Assembly: GCA_964645835.1 (NCBI GenBank)
Contig: CAZYDG010000032.1
Coordinates: 1-64,000 of the forward strand
Length of the DNA stretch: 64,000 nt
Source of the DNA: CAZBME01 sp964645835
Lineage (GTDB): Bacteria > Desulfobacterota > Syntrophia > Syntrophales > UBA8958
Direction of reading: 5' to 3'
Of this stretch, positions 9,201-17,717 are shown in pieces (the stretch's first letter is position 1; every line of letters begins with the position of its first letter). The notes beneath the pieces are model-generated. The model was not told where the DNA came from. It ran no database searches and saw only the letters and a program-made list of their open reading frames with translations. The position numbers and the translations under genes were made by a program.

Positions 9201-11579
9201 ACTTCTAATTCTGCCATCAATCTCTGCGACGCCAACGGGTCGTTGACGAATTACGCCAGGGGCGTATTCGGCATGGCCGGTGGAACGGCCGCTCCGCCAA
9301 ACGGCCTCATGGCACTGGGGCAATTCGAAGCCAAGTCGTCGCCGTCTGACTACTATTTTGTCTGGGACACGAAATTAATTAACAATACTGCCACTTACAA
9401 GATAGGCGGTGTCCTGGCGGGGACGATGCAGTCACCCAACGGCAATATTCCCAATATCTTGCAGGCCAACGGGCTGGCCCGGTTGATCTATCTCGACGCC
9501 TCCGGCAACGCGTCCCTCGTGACCGGCACTCTGGCGGGGAATCTTTACACCATCAACATGTCCGGGGGGAATTATACGACCATGATGCGGCTCAACGATA
9601 ACAGCGGTTCGTTTGGCACGACGCCGAAATCGACGGGTATTCCCTTTGCCAATTGGGAAATCCAGGAGGGGATGATGGTGGGTAATGCTGCGGAACCGAC
9701 ATATAGCGTTTCCTCTGTGAAGATCTCCGGGGTTTTTGATTCGGGAAGCTTTTCCGGCGAAACGAATCAAACAAACTTTCCCTCAAAGACAGTCTTCCTC
9801 CGCCAGGCGCTCCCGGTTCCCGGAAGCAGCGTGGGCTGGGGCATCTACTACCTGCAACTGGGCTACAACAACGCCTTCAGTAACAGCAGCACAAACTGGA
9901 AGGCATATCTTGGCGGTTACAGTGATTTCGGGCAAAGCGCCTCCGCCACGCCCGGCCTTCGTGAGGGTTATTGGCTGGCCGACATCGGCGATACGGTAAC
10001 GGGAACGCAGTGGAACGGGATCATCAGCGGTAAACTGAGCGGCAACTACATCACCCGAAGCTCCATGGGGACCATGACGGGCGATTTCTTCGGAATTGAG
10101 GATAGCTTGAACGGCAAGTGGGTCGGCAGCAGTATCGGCTCTTTTGAAGATACGGCGCTCCTGAAATTCTGGAGCATGATTCCTCAGACGTACCGCCAGT
10201 ATTACTTTAACTCGTCCATGAACAATTCCGGAGCATTTCAAGCTTTTATGGGCGGAACAAACAGCATGTTTATTACAGGGGCTTCTCATCCCATAAGCGT
10301 GATCGGACGAACTGACGCCAGTCTATCGTCGGGTAACTACATCTGGAAGGCGGACATCTATCCGCAAGATACCGCGACGGCGACACGCACGACCTATGAC
10401 AGCGGGTCATTCAGGGGGATTCTTGCCGGTATTGAGACAGGCGTTGCTAATGGTAAGGCAGCCAACGAAGCTCGCTTCTACGGTCTCTATGTAGCAGCGG
10501 ACAGGAGCGCAGGAATCCTGCTCAACGATGGTCCCCTGACCGGGACTCGGTACGCTGACATCGGCATGTTCAAAATGGGCGGTAATATTTCAACCGTCAA
10601 TATGAACGATCAGGTGAGCAGCAGTTTTGCACTGCCCGCGAATATCGGCTTGCTTGCCGATACCAAAATATGGATGAGTTCAGCTATCGGTAACGTAAAC
10701 TCGAGCAGTGTGTTCGATGCCGGTGGTACGCTTTCGTATCTGGTTACGGCTGAGCCGACCTACTGGCGAATTAACGACACTTGGGCGTCATCCGTGAAGA
10801 ACTGGGGTATCTGGGGATTTCAAACGGGCGGCTCCTTCAGCGGGTCCACAGGGGATGCCTGGAATTCTTCTTTAGAATGGTCGTCTACACCTGCAAGTGG
10901 AAATGTCGCCGAATTAAGGGCCATCGCAATCCAGGGGACAAAATGGTCGGGAAATATAATTAAAGGCAACGTTGCCGGCTATGGATATGACATTACGGGT
11001 ACACCGTCGACATGGGTCAGTGCGGGCGAGGTCCTGGGGACCATTGACACTGTGAATAGCAGATGGCAGGCTTCATTCATGGGGACCTTTGTGGAGGCAT
11101 CCCGGTTCATGTCTATGGCGGCCGACACTAGCACAGGGGGCGGGCAGTCCATCCTCCTTGCCCTTAAGATCCCCGCCTATGATATCGGCAATGTGACCCT
11201 CGCAGGTACAGGAACAGTGATGAGCGGAACATATGATGTATCAATGAATACTCATTTCTACGCTCCAACAAGCGGGGGGAAACCGACGCTCTGGGCCTCC
11301 AACACGATTACTGGTGCCCCAAACATTGCGCCGGGTATTCCTCAGGTAGGAAGTGTCATCCCCCTTACAGCTGCTGGCGGTTGGAGTGCAAACTTTAATT
11401 TCACGAATTGGAGTTCTAACAACTGGGCGGCCAAGATTACCAGCGGAACATCAGGAGGTGCGACACTGCCTGGCAACAGCTACACAATTCAGGATTTTGT
11501 CGGTGTCGCGGCCGGTACTTACAATAGCAGCACCAACAGTTTTACTAGCGGTACAGCCGCCGGTGTTGTTAGAAAGTAA
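6246..11579 (+). CDS. Giant exported FecR-domain protein with Gly-Ser linker and Ig-like repeats
   Basis: A 1777-residue protein with strong RBS AGGAGGT. Order: signal peptide (1-24, ending LYAA); FecR domain (about 25-150, PVARITGLDGRVDIT ... FTDGNVIRLAENTRTRI ... STAVAGVRGTNFF); a Gly-Ser-rich linker (about 207-312); six Ig-like repeats of about 83 residues (about 343-842), each closing with SYSWxIDTxxPT; and a C-terminal region of about 930 residues rich in Gly, Ser, Asn and Trp (GTFYGCIGG, SGTVTG, GxISGxLSGNYI) that I do not recognise. Two neighbouring Ig repeats are nearly identical in DNA (about 7581 and 7830), showing recent duplication. There is no membrane anchor or LPxTG. Together with the TPR/barrel gene before it and the terminator after it, this is a two-gene unit; a surface or extracellular adhesin-like role is likely but inferred. 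Confidence 0.85.
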   Translation: MRRKLMIAIISMMIILIPLALYAAPVARITGLDGRVDITTPGKEARPLKIGDMVEQGDFIRTKSKSKCEITFTDGNVIRLAENTRTRITSYDMKKEQSRGIVNLFRGKVQSVMKLTKGSIYEVHTSTAVAGVRGTNFFMYSQGNVSGAVFAEGTGYGYSVNNPAAVVTIGTGQAMVSTSPNVPPTIRPATAQEIKNLQQQTTPTNTGSGSGSGSGSGSGSGSGGSGSSSGSGSGSGSGSGGSASGSGSGSGSGGSGSGSDSGSGTGSGSGSGSGTGSGTGSGSSLGSGTGSGSGTGIGTGSGTGSGLGGTTTGLTGPTGSTTPTVPPVTQTTIPPVIIPVAQDTTPPTMSIVSGPATLTNKNYATFKFSANETVTYLFSVDGSNWSSSNDPEITFGGITDGSHSIQVKAVDAAGNVSTVSAYSWTIDTKAPTVQIGTATAAVTNVKDASFTLSADKTVTYSYRIDGGSWVAASGTVALTGLSDGSHSFEAKAVDGLGNESAVSAFSWTIDTKVPTVTIGTTTTSVTKAKDASFTLSADKTVTYSYRIDGGSWITASGTVALSGLADGSHNFEAKGVDSAGNASAISSYSWKIDTTAPTISFASKPAAVTTTKDATFSMTGTETVNYSYRLDGSATWVSASGSTVSLTGLSDGTHSIEVIGKDDAGNESTSLTYSWKIDSVKPTIALTSNPPSATNSSSASFAVSTNKSGTISYSLDGGASVTVSGTTFTLPSLSSSSHSITIQITDDSGNTATTNYNWLVDYVTPVISSLQVQAKASQGGIYATTNSDESSGTHSYKLDGLTVSDSGNKISLSGLTAGTSHTLEVTVTDALGNVSAAKTVSFYLSNLANGTFYGCIGGVSGTVTGQSLYIPADSTGNVGFSSTNGQGNSPNPSWNIAAGGQNGTNQIWLLTGSGTTDTVNQKLNGSISNYLMLSSNAVIKSNTGTISGDYVSGSPYTYNLYFETPYGSATQTSLPWSASVFGPAATSNSAINLCDANGSLTNYARGVFGMAGGTAAPPNGLMALGQFEAKSSPSDYYFVWDTKLINNTATYKIGGVLAGTMQSPNGNIPNILQANGLARLIYLDASGNASLVTGTLAGNLYTINMSGGNYTTMMRLNDNSGSFGTTPKSTGIPFANWEIQEGMMVGNAAEPTYSVSSVKISGVFDSGSFSGETNQTNFPSKTVFLRQALPVPGSSVGWGIYYLQLGYNNAFSNSSTNWKAYLGGYSDFGQSASATPGLREGYWLADIGDTVTGTQWNGIISGKLSGNYITRSSMGTMTGDFFGIEDSLNGKWVGSSIGSFEDTALLKFWSMIPQTYRQYYFNSSMNNSGAFQAFMGGTNSMFITGASHPISVIGRTDASLSSGNYIWKADIYPQDTATATRTTYDSGSFRGILAGIETGVANGKAANEARFYGLYVAADRSAGILLNDGPLTGTRYADIGMFKMGGNISTVNMNDQVSSSFALPANIGLLADTKIWMSSAIGNVNSSSVFDAGGTLSYLVTAEPTYWRINDTWASSVKNWGIWGFQTGGSFSGSTGDAWNSSLEWSSTPASGNVAELRAIAIQGTKWSGNIIKGNVAGYGYDITGTPSTWVSAGEVLGTIDTVNSRWQASFMGTFVEASRFMSMAADTSTGGGQSILLALKIPAYDIGNVTLAGTGTVMSGTYDVSMNTHFYAPTSGGKPTLWASNTITGAPNIAPGIPQVGSVIPLTAAGGWSANFNFTNWSSNNWAAKITSGTSGGATLPGNSYTIQDFVGVAAGTYNSSTNSFTSGTAAGVVRK

Positions 11580-11658
11580 CTCAGCCATGAGAAGGAACAC
11601 AGGGTGAATTTCGTCAACCGGCGTTCCACGGGTTAAATCTTTTTCAGGTTTAAATGGG

Positions 11659-11699
11659 AAAAGGGGTAACGGATTTAATATTCGTTTACCCCTTTTATT
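11659..11699 (+). terminator. Rho-independent terminator after the giant FecR protein
   Basis: AAAAGGGGTAACG pairs with CGTTTACCCCTTTT (one bulge) across an 11-base loop and is followed by a T-rich tail. It lies 80 bp after the stop codon, so it ends the TPR/FecR transcription unit. Confidence 0.85.
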
Positions 11700-11793
11700 C
11701 TTAAAATCCACTGAGCTAATCCAGCGAAGTCATTGAGAGTAACTGACCCCGGTCACTTCACTTCGAGGTTATTGAGTCAAGAAACATCAGTCT

Positions 11794-12003
11794 TGTCATC
11801 GCAAGCGGTCCCTCGGACCGTGTGGCGATCTAAAAGCAAGATTGCCGCGCTTCGCTCACAATGACGTAACTTGCAAATATTCCTCACATTCGTTCGGAAT
11901 TACAATCCTGCTTTTTCGTCATTATCCGGCTTGACCGGATAATCCAGACTCACTATTAATGCCTTACTAAAACCTCTGGATTCCCGTTTTCACGGGAATG
12001 ACA
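11794..12003. repeat. Cluster of small dispersed inverted repeats
   Basis: Three common short repeats lie side by side: GTCATCGCAAGCGG facing GATTGCCGCGCTTCGCTCAC (11794-11866), a TTATCCGGCTTGACCGGATAA hairpin (11917-11948), and CTGGATTCCCGTTTTCACGGGAATGACA-type DNA (11973-12003). Variants of each recur at 28471-28557, 34391-34520 and 37008-37107. Non-coding. Confidence 0.65.
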
Positions 12004-12019
12004 GTGAAAGGAAAAGGAT

Positions 12020-12763
12020 TTACAGCATCAAGCGAAGGGAATAAATCTTTCCCGTGATTATGTCCCGGATCTGGATACGCAATTCTTTGACATCTTTGGC
12101 CTCTCCGGGGAAGAAGAGGAAACCGTAACCCACCTGGCCGGGAGGGATGGCTTTTTGCTTTAGCGAGTGGCTTTCGAGGTCTTCCTGGATTTTTGAATGA
12201 ACCTCGCTGTCCGTCATGCCTTTTACACCGCCGATGGTTGCGCCGGCAGCAGCCCCGACAGCGGCGCCTTTTCCTAAGGCTGATCCGACGTTTGTACCAG
12301 TCACGATGCCGACAGCTGCGCCGATGATGGCCCCAGCCGCGCCGGCCAGAAAGGCCGATTTCGTCGCTTCAGGTGCAATCCGGCTCCACTGCGCGCTCTT
12401 CGACAATCTTTCATAGGCCATTCTTTGATCCAGGATAGGCCAGAGATTTCCAGCCGAGTCGGTTAGAAAAGTCTGGGAAGAGATCATTTCGATGGGATGG
12501 TTGCCTTTATTGTCAAAAATAACCCGAACCGGCAGAAGACCTGCTCCCCGGATATTGAATCCGAAGGCCGCTTCGGCATCGCTTTCCGAATTATAGGCTT
12601 GGGCAGCCACTTCCGCCTGTGTATCCGCAATAATCGTTACGTTCGGATAAGCCGACGGCAGTTTGAAGGGAATGACCTGTTGTTTATAAGGTTCACACCC
12701 GGCCAGCAGCAAGGCGGATATGAAGATAACGAGGATGATGGAAAAGAAGCGCTTAATATTCAC
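12020..12763 (-). CDS. Glycine-zipper lipoprotein
   Basis: A 247-residue exported protein. The N-terminus is a lipoprotein signal (MNIKRFFSIILVIFISALLLAGCEP) with lipobox LAGC. Residues about 130-180 form a glycine zipper (AGAAGAIIGAAVGIVTG, GKGAAVGAAAGATIGG), a Gly-x3-Gly helical hairpin that packs in or on membranes. The flanking regions look like small beta domains, including a C-terminal PPGQVGYGFLFFPG segment reminiscent of DUF4352-like folds. The function is unknown; such proteins are usually envelope or outer-membrane lipoproteins. The gene is transcribed divergently from the gloA/men operon and faces the FecR unit across a repeat cluster. Confidence 0.7.
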   Translation of the reverse strand: MNIKRFFSIILVIFISALLLAGCEPYKQQVIPFKLPSAYPNVTIIADTQAEVAAQAYNSESDAEAAFGFNIRGAGLLPVRVIFDNKGNHPIEMISSQTFLTDSAGNLWPILDQRMAYERLSKSAQWSRIAPEATKSAFLAGAAGAIIGAAVGIVTGTNVGSALGKGAAVGAAAGATIGGVKGMTDSEVHSKIQEDLESHSLKQKAIPPGQVGYGFLFFPGEAKDVKELRIQIRDIITGKIYSLRLML

Positions 12764-12927
12764 GGTATGCCTCCTGAAATAATCATTTTGTCTATCGTAT
12801 CATGGCCGTCAGAAAAAGCAAGACTGTCCGTAGATGAACATGTCCGCCTCATTGACACATGTCCGGAAAATTGCTAGTCTCCCCTCTCTGTTTTAATTAA
12901 AGGGATTGCAAGAAAGGACGTAAGGAT

Positions 12928-13299
12928 ATGGCGTTTCGGTTTGCACACAATAATTTCAATGTCCTTGATTTGGAAAAAAGCCTTGCCTTCTACAAGGAGG
13001 CCCTGCAACTGGTTGAAGAGCGCCGTTACGAGGCCCCGGATGGCAGTTTTACCCTGGTGTTTCTCGGTGATGGCCAGACGTCGCACCAACTCGAACTGAC
13101 ATGGCTTAAGGAACGCAAGGAACCATACGACCTGGGTGATAACGAGTTTCACCTGGCCTTTGTAGTCGATGATTTCGCCGCCGCCCATGCCCTCCACGAA
13201 AAAATGGGCTGTATCTGTTTTGGGAACACGGCCATGGGTATTTACTTCATCCATGATCCCGACGACTACTGGCTTGAGATTATCCCCCGGACCCGATGA
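12928..13299 (+). CDS. gloA: Lactoylglutathione lyase / glyoxalase I-like protein
   Basis: A 123-residue protein of the vicinal-oxygen-chelate fold, made of two beta-alpha-beta-beta-beta units. The expected metal ligands can be seen: His near the N-terminus (AHNNFNVLDLEKSLAFYKEA), Glu in SHQLELTW, His in NEFHLAFVVDDF and Glu in YWLEIIPR. Classical GloA isomerises the methylglyoxal-thiol hemithioacetal to the lactoyl thioester; the thiol used by this organism cannot be told from the sequence. The gene overlaps menF by four bases (ATGA) and is therefore the first gene of the menaquinone operon, an association with no obvious metabolic reason. Confidence 0.85.
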   Translation: MAFRFAHNNFNVLDLEKSLAFYKEALQLVEERRYEAPDGSFTLVFLGDGQTSHQLELTWLKERKEPYDLGDNEFHLAFVVDDFAAAHALHEKMGCICFGNTAMGIYFIHDPDDYWLEIIPRTR

Positions 13300-14648
13300 C
13301 CATGCTGGCGCTGTTTAAGGAAAAGATCGACCAATGGGTCCGGCATAACGAAACTAAACAAGCCCCTTACCTGGTGCGTCTGGAGACGCCCCTTTTCCCC
13401 GAGGTATCCGTTCTTGATCGAATCATGGCCTTCGAAATAGCGGAGAGGTTTTATTATCGCGCTAAGGACGAAGACTTTATCATCGGGGGCTTGGGAAGCG
13501 CCCTCGTGATGGAGGGTGATAGTGCGGCGGACATCCTGAACGGTCTGGACCGTCTTTGGGAGGCTGATGAAACGGTTCCAGTTTTCGGAGGTTTTTCCTT
13601 TTTCTCCGATGAGGATGCCGCTTTTGAATGGACGCCCTTCGGACGCTTTCGCTTTACCTTACCTCTCGTCGAGATTCGGAGCGGCCACGGTGATATCCGG
13701 ATTGCCGTCCAGTATATAAATAAGAAAGGCTATAAGGCCGCCGGGGTCGCCCGTGACCTCCGCCAAGCCCTGGAGTCCCTTGATGCCGCTTACCGGGTAC
13801 CGCCGCCCTTGATGCCGCCGGCGATTGCAAAAAAGGATCTCATACCCGGGAAGGCCGAGTGGAATAATATGATCAAAAAAGCCCTCCAGACGATAAAGGC
13901 AGGAGACCTGCAGAAGATCGTCCTTGCTCGCAAGAAGATCATTACCCACAGGGATCTCTGGGACCCGGGACAGATCATCCGGGCCATGGCCGAAATTCAT
14001 GAGAACTCTTTCACCTTCTTTTACCAGATCGAAGACCATATCGCCTTTCTGGGCCGTTCTCCCGAACGGCTCTTTCGCATGGAGGACAGCCATGTTCAGG
14101 CTGAAGCCATTGCGGGAACGCGGCCCCGGGGAAAGACAGCCCAGGAAGATGAACGCCTGGAAGGAGAACTCCTCAATTCGCAAAAAGAACTCGAAGAGCA
14201 CCGGTTTGTGGCAGGATTCATGGTGAACGCCATGAACCGTATCTGCAGGGATGTCCGGACGGTGTCTTCCGAGGAGACGCTGAAGCTGAAAAATGTTCAG
14301 CACATCATCACAAGATTTACGGGCAGATCCCCCCAATATCAGACCCCCCTGTCCATTGCCCAGGTTTTTCACCCCACACCCGCCGTGGGGGGCTACCCGC
14401 AGGAGGGGATTTCCGGCTACATCAAAACGGCCGAACCTTTTGGGCGAGGATGGTACGCCGCGCCTATTGGCTGGATGAATAAAAAGAACGCTGATTTTGC
14501 TGTCGGTATCCGGTCGGCCCTGGTGAACCGTAGCGCTTTGCATATTTATGCCGGTGCGGGTATCGTCCGCCAGTCCAACGCACATGCCGAATGGAATGAA
14601 ACGGAAGAGAAGATGGATAACTTTGCCGCCGTCCTGGGGGATGTCTGA
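13296..14648 (+). CDS. menF: Isochorismate synthase (menaquinone-specific)
   Basis: Converts chorismate to isochorismate, the first committed step of classical menaquinone synthesis. The 450-residue length fits MenF. The C-terminal chorismate-binding domain carries its signatures: LQKIVLARKK, FLGRSPERLF, the AIAGTRPRGKT motif, the ExLLNSQKELEEHRF stretch, FHPTPAVGGYPQE, and GRGWYAAPIGWMN with the C-terminal IRSALV. Being followed immediately by menD favours MenF over a siderophore or salicylate enzyme. Start ATG 13296 overlaps the gloA stop, and its own stop overlaps the menD ATG, so translation is coupled on both sides. Confidence 0.92.
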   Translation: MTMLALFKEKIDQWVRHNETKQAPYLVRLETPLFPEVSVLDRIMAFEIAERFYYRAKDEDFIIGGLGSALVMEGDSAADILNGLDRLWEADETVPVFGGFSFFSDEDAAFEWTPFGRFRFTLPLVEIRSGHGDIRIAVQYINKKGYKAAGVARDLRQALESLDAAYRVPPPLMPPAIAKKDLIPGKAEWNNMIKKALQTIKAGDLQKIVLARKKIITHRDLWDPGQIIRAMAEIHENSFTFFYQIEDHIAFLGRSPERLFRMEDSHVQAEAIAGTRPRGKTAQEDERLEGELLNSQKELEEHRFVAGFMVNAMNRICRDVRTVSSEETLKLKNVQHIITRFTGRSPQYQTPLSIAQVFHPTPAVGGYPQEGISGYIKTAEPFGRGWYAAPIGWMNKKNADFAVGIRSALVNRSALHIYAGAGIVRQSNAHAEWNETEEKMDNFAAVLGDV

Positions 14649-16384
14649 TGCCGGAATTGCCTTTGTCCGACAATTTGAATCTGCTGTGGTCTTCATTAAT
14701 TGTGACCGAACTGATCAAGAACGGGTTGGATACATTCTTCATCTCCCCCGGCAATCGCAATGCGCCGCTTATTTCCGCCCTGGCTTACGAGGAAAGGGCC
14801 ATCAAGAAGGGATGTCTGGACGAAAGGGCCGCCGCCTATCGGGCCCTCGGCCATGCCAAGGCCACAGGACGTCCCGGTGTTGTGGTTTGCACCTCCGGCA
14901 CGGCGCCGGCGAATTATTTTCCCGCCGTCATCGAGGCTTTTAGGGAAGATATTCCGCTGGTCGTCCTGAGTGCGGACAGGCCGCCGGAACTTGTGGGGAG
15001 CGACGCCAATCAGACGATCATCCAGGAAGGCCTTTACGGAATGTATTGCCGGAAGGTCCTCCATCTGCCGGCTCCTTCCGTCGATTATCCCCTGGAGGCG
15101 CTCCTGGCCAAAATCGATTATATCGTATCGGCCCCTCAGGGACCGGTACACATCAACTGTCCCTTCAGGGATCCCCTTACGCCGGGTATTACCGCCTGCC
15201 GGCCCCTGCCGGAGGATGCCCTTACCGTGGCGAAATACCATTACACCCACCAGGGGCCATATACTGTTTATCCGCCACAGGCTATTCATCTGGCGAACCT
15301 GGGCAACGCAGCCGATATTCTCCGGAAAACAAAACGCGGCCTTGCCATTGTGGGGCGCCTCGAGTCACCGGACGATGCCCCGGCCCTGGAAAAGCTCCTT
15401 CACGCCCTGGGCTGGCCAATTTTCTGCGATATCGCATCGGGCATGAAGGGAAGGGTACCCCCGGATAGACAGATTTTTACCTTCGATCATCCCGAGGCCC
15501 TGCGCCTTGTCCGGGAGTATAACCCCGACACGATTCTCCAATTCGGTTCGGGCCTCGTATCCAAGCAATACGAAGGCGCCATTCTGCCTCAAAGCGAAGC
15601 TGTGATGATCCAGGTCAGCCCCCGGTGGGGACTTCGCGACCCGGCGCACCGGGTCCGTATTCGCATCACGGCATCGGCGCGTGATTTTGCAGCTGCACTA
15701 GATCTTCAGGAACCCCTGTCCGTAGATGGGGATGCCCATACCCGGCTGCTGATGCAGATGGCGGCTATCCACGATTCGGTCCGGGAAAAAATTCCCGCTG
15801 ATCGATGGAGCTTTCCCGGAATCGCCTCTGCCGTTCTTGGCTGCGTGCCTGACGGAGAAGGGCTCTTTATCGGTAATTCCCTGGCAATCCGGGCCTTTGA
15901 CGGGGTATGCTGCCCCTATCCTAAGCGATTGTTCATTATCTCCAACCGGGGCGTCAGTGGTATTGAAGGTCATCTAGCCACCAGCGTCGGCTTTGCCGAG
16001 GCGTCGGGTCTGCGCGTTACAGCCGTTGTGGGGGACATTTCTCTGCTTCATGACCTGAATTCGTTGATCATGGTTAGTGGGAGCCTGGTGCCGGTTGTTA
16101 TTGTGGTTGTCAATAATGGCGGCGGCAGGATCTTCGAGCGTCTACCGATCCGTGATTTTCCGGAGATTATGGAGCCCTGGATGACGACGCCCCATACAAT
16201 GGATTTCAAACATGTGGCAGCCCAGTTCGATTTGCCATACATCAGGGTCAATAAGCCGGACGAGCTCATGCCCGCCTATAAAGAAGCACTGGATGCGGGG
16301 CGCTCCGCCATGGTGGAGATCGTCCTTTCTCCTGAGGATGACCTGTGGACCTTCCGGGCCATGCAGGCGGTCCGGCTGGGATAA
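14648..16384 (+). CDS. menD: 2-succinyl-5-enolpyruvyl-6-hydroxy-3-cyclohexene-1-carboxylate synthase
   Basis: A thiamine-diphosphate enzyme that joins isochorismate and 2-oxoglutarate with loss of CO2. The 578-residue protein shows the MenD N-terminus TELIKNGLDTFFISPGNRNAPL, with the catalytic Glu in CLDERAAAYRALGHAKATG, followed by VCTSGTAPANYFPAVIEA. The C-terminal ThDP/Mg-binding part has VVGDISLLHDLNSL (GDxSxxHDxN, the MenD form of the GDG motif) and VVNNGGGRIFERLP. It starts on a TGATG overlap with menF. The end of the gene is 74 bp before menB, and no terminator is visible there. Confidence 0.95.
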   Translation: MPELPLSDNLNLLWSSLIVTELIKNGLDTFFISPGNRNAPLISALAYEERAIKKGCLDERAAAYRALGHAKATGRPGVVVCTSGTAPANYFPAVIEAFREDIPLVVLSADRPPELVGSDANQTIIQEGLYGMYCRKVLHLPAPSVDYPLEALLAKIDYIVSAPQGPVHINCPFRDPLTPGITACRPLPEDALTVAKYHYTHQGPYTVYPPQAIHLANLGNAADILRKTKRGLAIVGRLESPDDAPALEKLLHALGWPIFCDIASGMKGRVPPDRQIFTFDHPEALRLVREYNPDTILQFGSGLVSKQYEGAILPQSEAVMIQVSPRWGLRDPAHRVRIRITASARDFAAALDLQEPLSVDGDAHTRLLMQMAAIHDSVREKIPADRWSFPGIASAVLGCVPDGEGLFIGNSLAIRAFDGVCCPYPKRLFIISNRGVSGIEGHLATSVGFAEASGLRVTAVVGDISLLHDLNSLIMVSGSLVPVVIVVVNNGGGRIFERLPIRDFPEIMEPWMTTPHTMDFKHVAAQFDLPYIRVNKPDELMPAYKEALDAGRSAMVEIVLSPEDDLWTFRAMQAVRLG

Positions 16385-16458
16385 GCAAGAGTGGATGAAA
16401 CGCAGAATTTGAAAGAACCGCTATCTACCATAAAAGAGCGCAAAGGAAAGAGAAAGTC

Positions 16459-17349
16459 ATGATTTCAGAAATATTCGATCCTCAACGTTGGGTTTCCGTC
16501 CCCGGTTTTAACTTCCAGGACATTACCTATCACCGGGCCAAAGATCAGGGAACGGTACGCATTGCCTTCAACCGGCCGGAAGTTCGCAATGCCTTCCGGC
16601 CCCAGACGGTGGATGAGCTTTATCAGGCCCTGGACCATGCCCGCATGACGACGGATGTGGGAGTAGTGCTCCTCACCGGAAACGGTCCGTCGCCTAAAGA
16701 TGGCGTCTGGGCCTTTTGTTCAGGAGGCGATCAGCGTATCCGCGGCAAAGACGGTTATAAATACGCGGACGGCAACGTAATAGATCCGGGACGTCTGGGC
16801 CGCCTTCATATCCTGGAAGTCCAACGCCTGATCCGTTTCATGCCCAAAGTTGTTATGGCCGTCGTGCCGGGCTGGGCCGTCGGTGGCGGCCATAGCCTTC
16901 ATGTGGTGTGCGACCTGACCATGGCTTCACGGGAACATGCCGTATTCAAGCAAACTGATGCGGATGTGGCCAGCTTCGACAGTGGTTACGGTTCCGCCTA
17001 TCTGGCCAAAATGGCCGGCCAGAAACGGGCACGGGAAGTTTTCTTTCTCGGCTTCGACTATTCGGCTCAGGAAGCCTTTGAGATGGGCATGGTAAACAAG
17101 GTGGTCGATCATAAAGAACTGGAGCAGACTGCCCTGGATTGGGCGGAGGTGATGAACGCCAAGTCTCCCACGGCCATGCGCATGCTGAAGTTCGGGTTCA
17201 ACCTCATTGATGACGGTTTGGTGGGACAGCAGCTCTTTGCCGGGGAAGCGACCCGACTGGCCTATGGAACGCCCGAGGCCGAAGAGGGACGCGATTCCTT
17301 CCTTGAGAAACGCCCCAAGAATTTTAAGAAATTCCCGTGGCATTATTGA
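16459..17349 (+). CDS. menB: 1,4-dihydroxy-2-naphthoyl-CoA synthase
   Basis: A crotonase-fold enzyme that cyclises O-succinylbenzoyl-CoA to DHNA-CoA. The 296-residue length and the MenB-specific loop FCSGGDQRIRGKDGY separate it from ordinary enoyl-CoA hydratases. The oxyanion-hole segment VVPGWAVGGGHSLHVV and the C-terminal PEAEEGRDSFLEKRPKNF are also typical. The MenB order (after menD, before menC) confirms the role. Immediately downstream the operon is interrupted by about 850 bp of palindrome arrays and a DUF559 element before menC sequence begins. Confidence 0.95.
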   Translation: MISEIFDPQRWVSVPGFNFQDITYHRAKDQGTVRIAFNRPEVRNAFRPQTVDELYQALDHARMTTDVGVVLLTGNGPSPKDGVWAFCSGGDQRIRGKDGYKYADGNVIDPGRLGRLHILEVQRLIRFMPKVVMAVVPGWAVGGGHSLHVVCDLTMASREHAVFKQTDADVASFDSGYGSAYLAKMAGQKRAREVFFLGFDYSAQEAFEMGMVNKVVDHKELEQTALDWAEVMNAKSPTAMRMLKFGFNLIDDGLVGQQLFAGEATRLAYGTPEAEEGRDSFLEKRPKNFKKFPWHY

Positions 17350-17386
17350 GAATTGGAAAGGATGAATAAGGGTCAACGAAAACAAC

Positions 17387-17545
17387 AACCCCATCCCCAC
17401 CCTGACCCTCCCCTTGAAGGGGAGGGGATAAGTTTGCCAGAAGCTCCCCTTGAAGGGGAGGGGACAAGGTTGTCAGATGCTCTCCTTGGAGAAGAGGGAA
17501 TAGCAAGCTCGGTCAAAGCGCCCTTTGAAGGGGAAAGAGGTGACG
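17387..17545. repeat. Array of CCCCTTGAAGGGG palindromes
   Basis: It begins with a full 40-bp copy (17387-17426) of the right terminal repeat that flanks the DUF559 ORF, in the AACCCCATCCCC orientation. Three further palindromes of decreasing quality follow at about 17443-17463, 17480-17498 and 17520-17535, separated by 17-24 bp segments that resemble one another. The stretch can be translated as PHPHPDPPLEGEG but is not a gene. The remaining 170 bp up to 17717 hold nothing I can name. Confidence 0.85.
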
Positions 17546-17717
17546 GTTGAAAATTGGGTTGTCGTCACCAGTATTGAAAATTGTCTAGGCAGAAGGAAGC
17601 AGTGGTCTAGGTTTATACCCCTCAATTGAGAGGTCAGGGTGCTTGCTTTTAAAGTATTAAGTAGAAGTAATATATGAGATGTTCATTCTATCATCAAATG
17701 GCAGGATCGAATGTGTT

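Noticed and set aside
13659..14696. Minus-strand 345-codon ORF opposite menF
   Set aside because: Antisense shadow of menF without domain features.
17387..17545. CRISPR-like array
   Set aside because: Regularly spaced palindromes, but the repeats are degenerate, few, and the intervals resemble each other rather than being unique spacers. No cas genes in the window.
17353..17550. Small ORF PHPHPDPPLEGEG...
   Set aside because: Translation of the repeat array, with no coding evidence apart from absence of stops in GC-rich palindromes.
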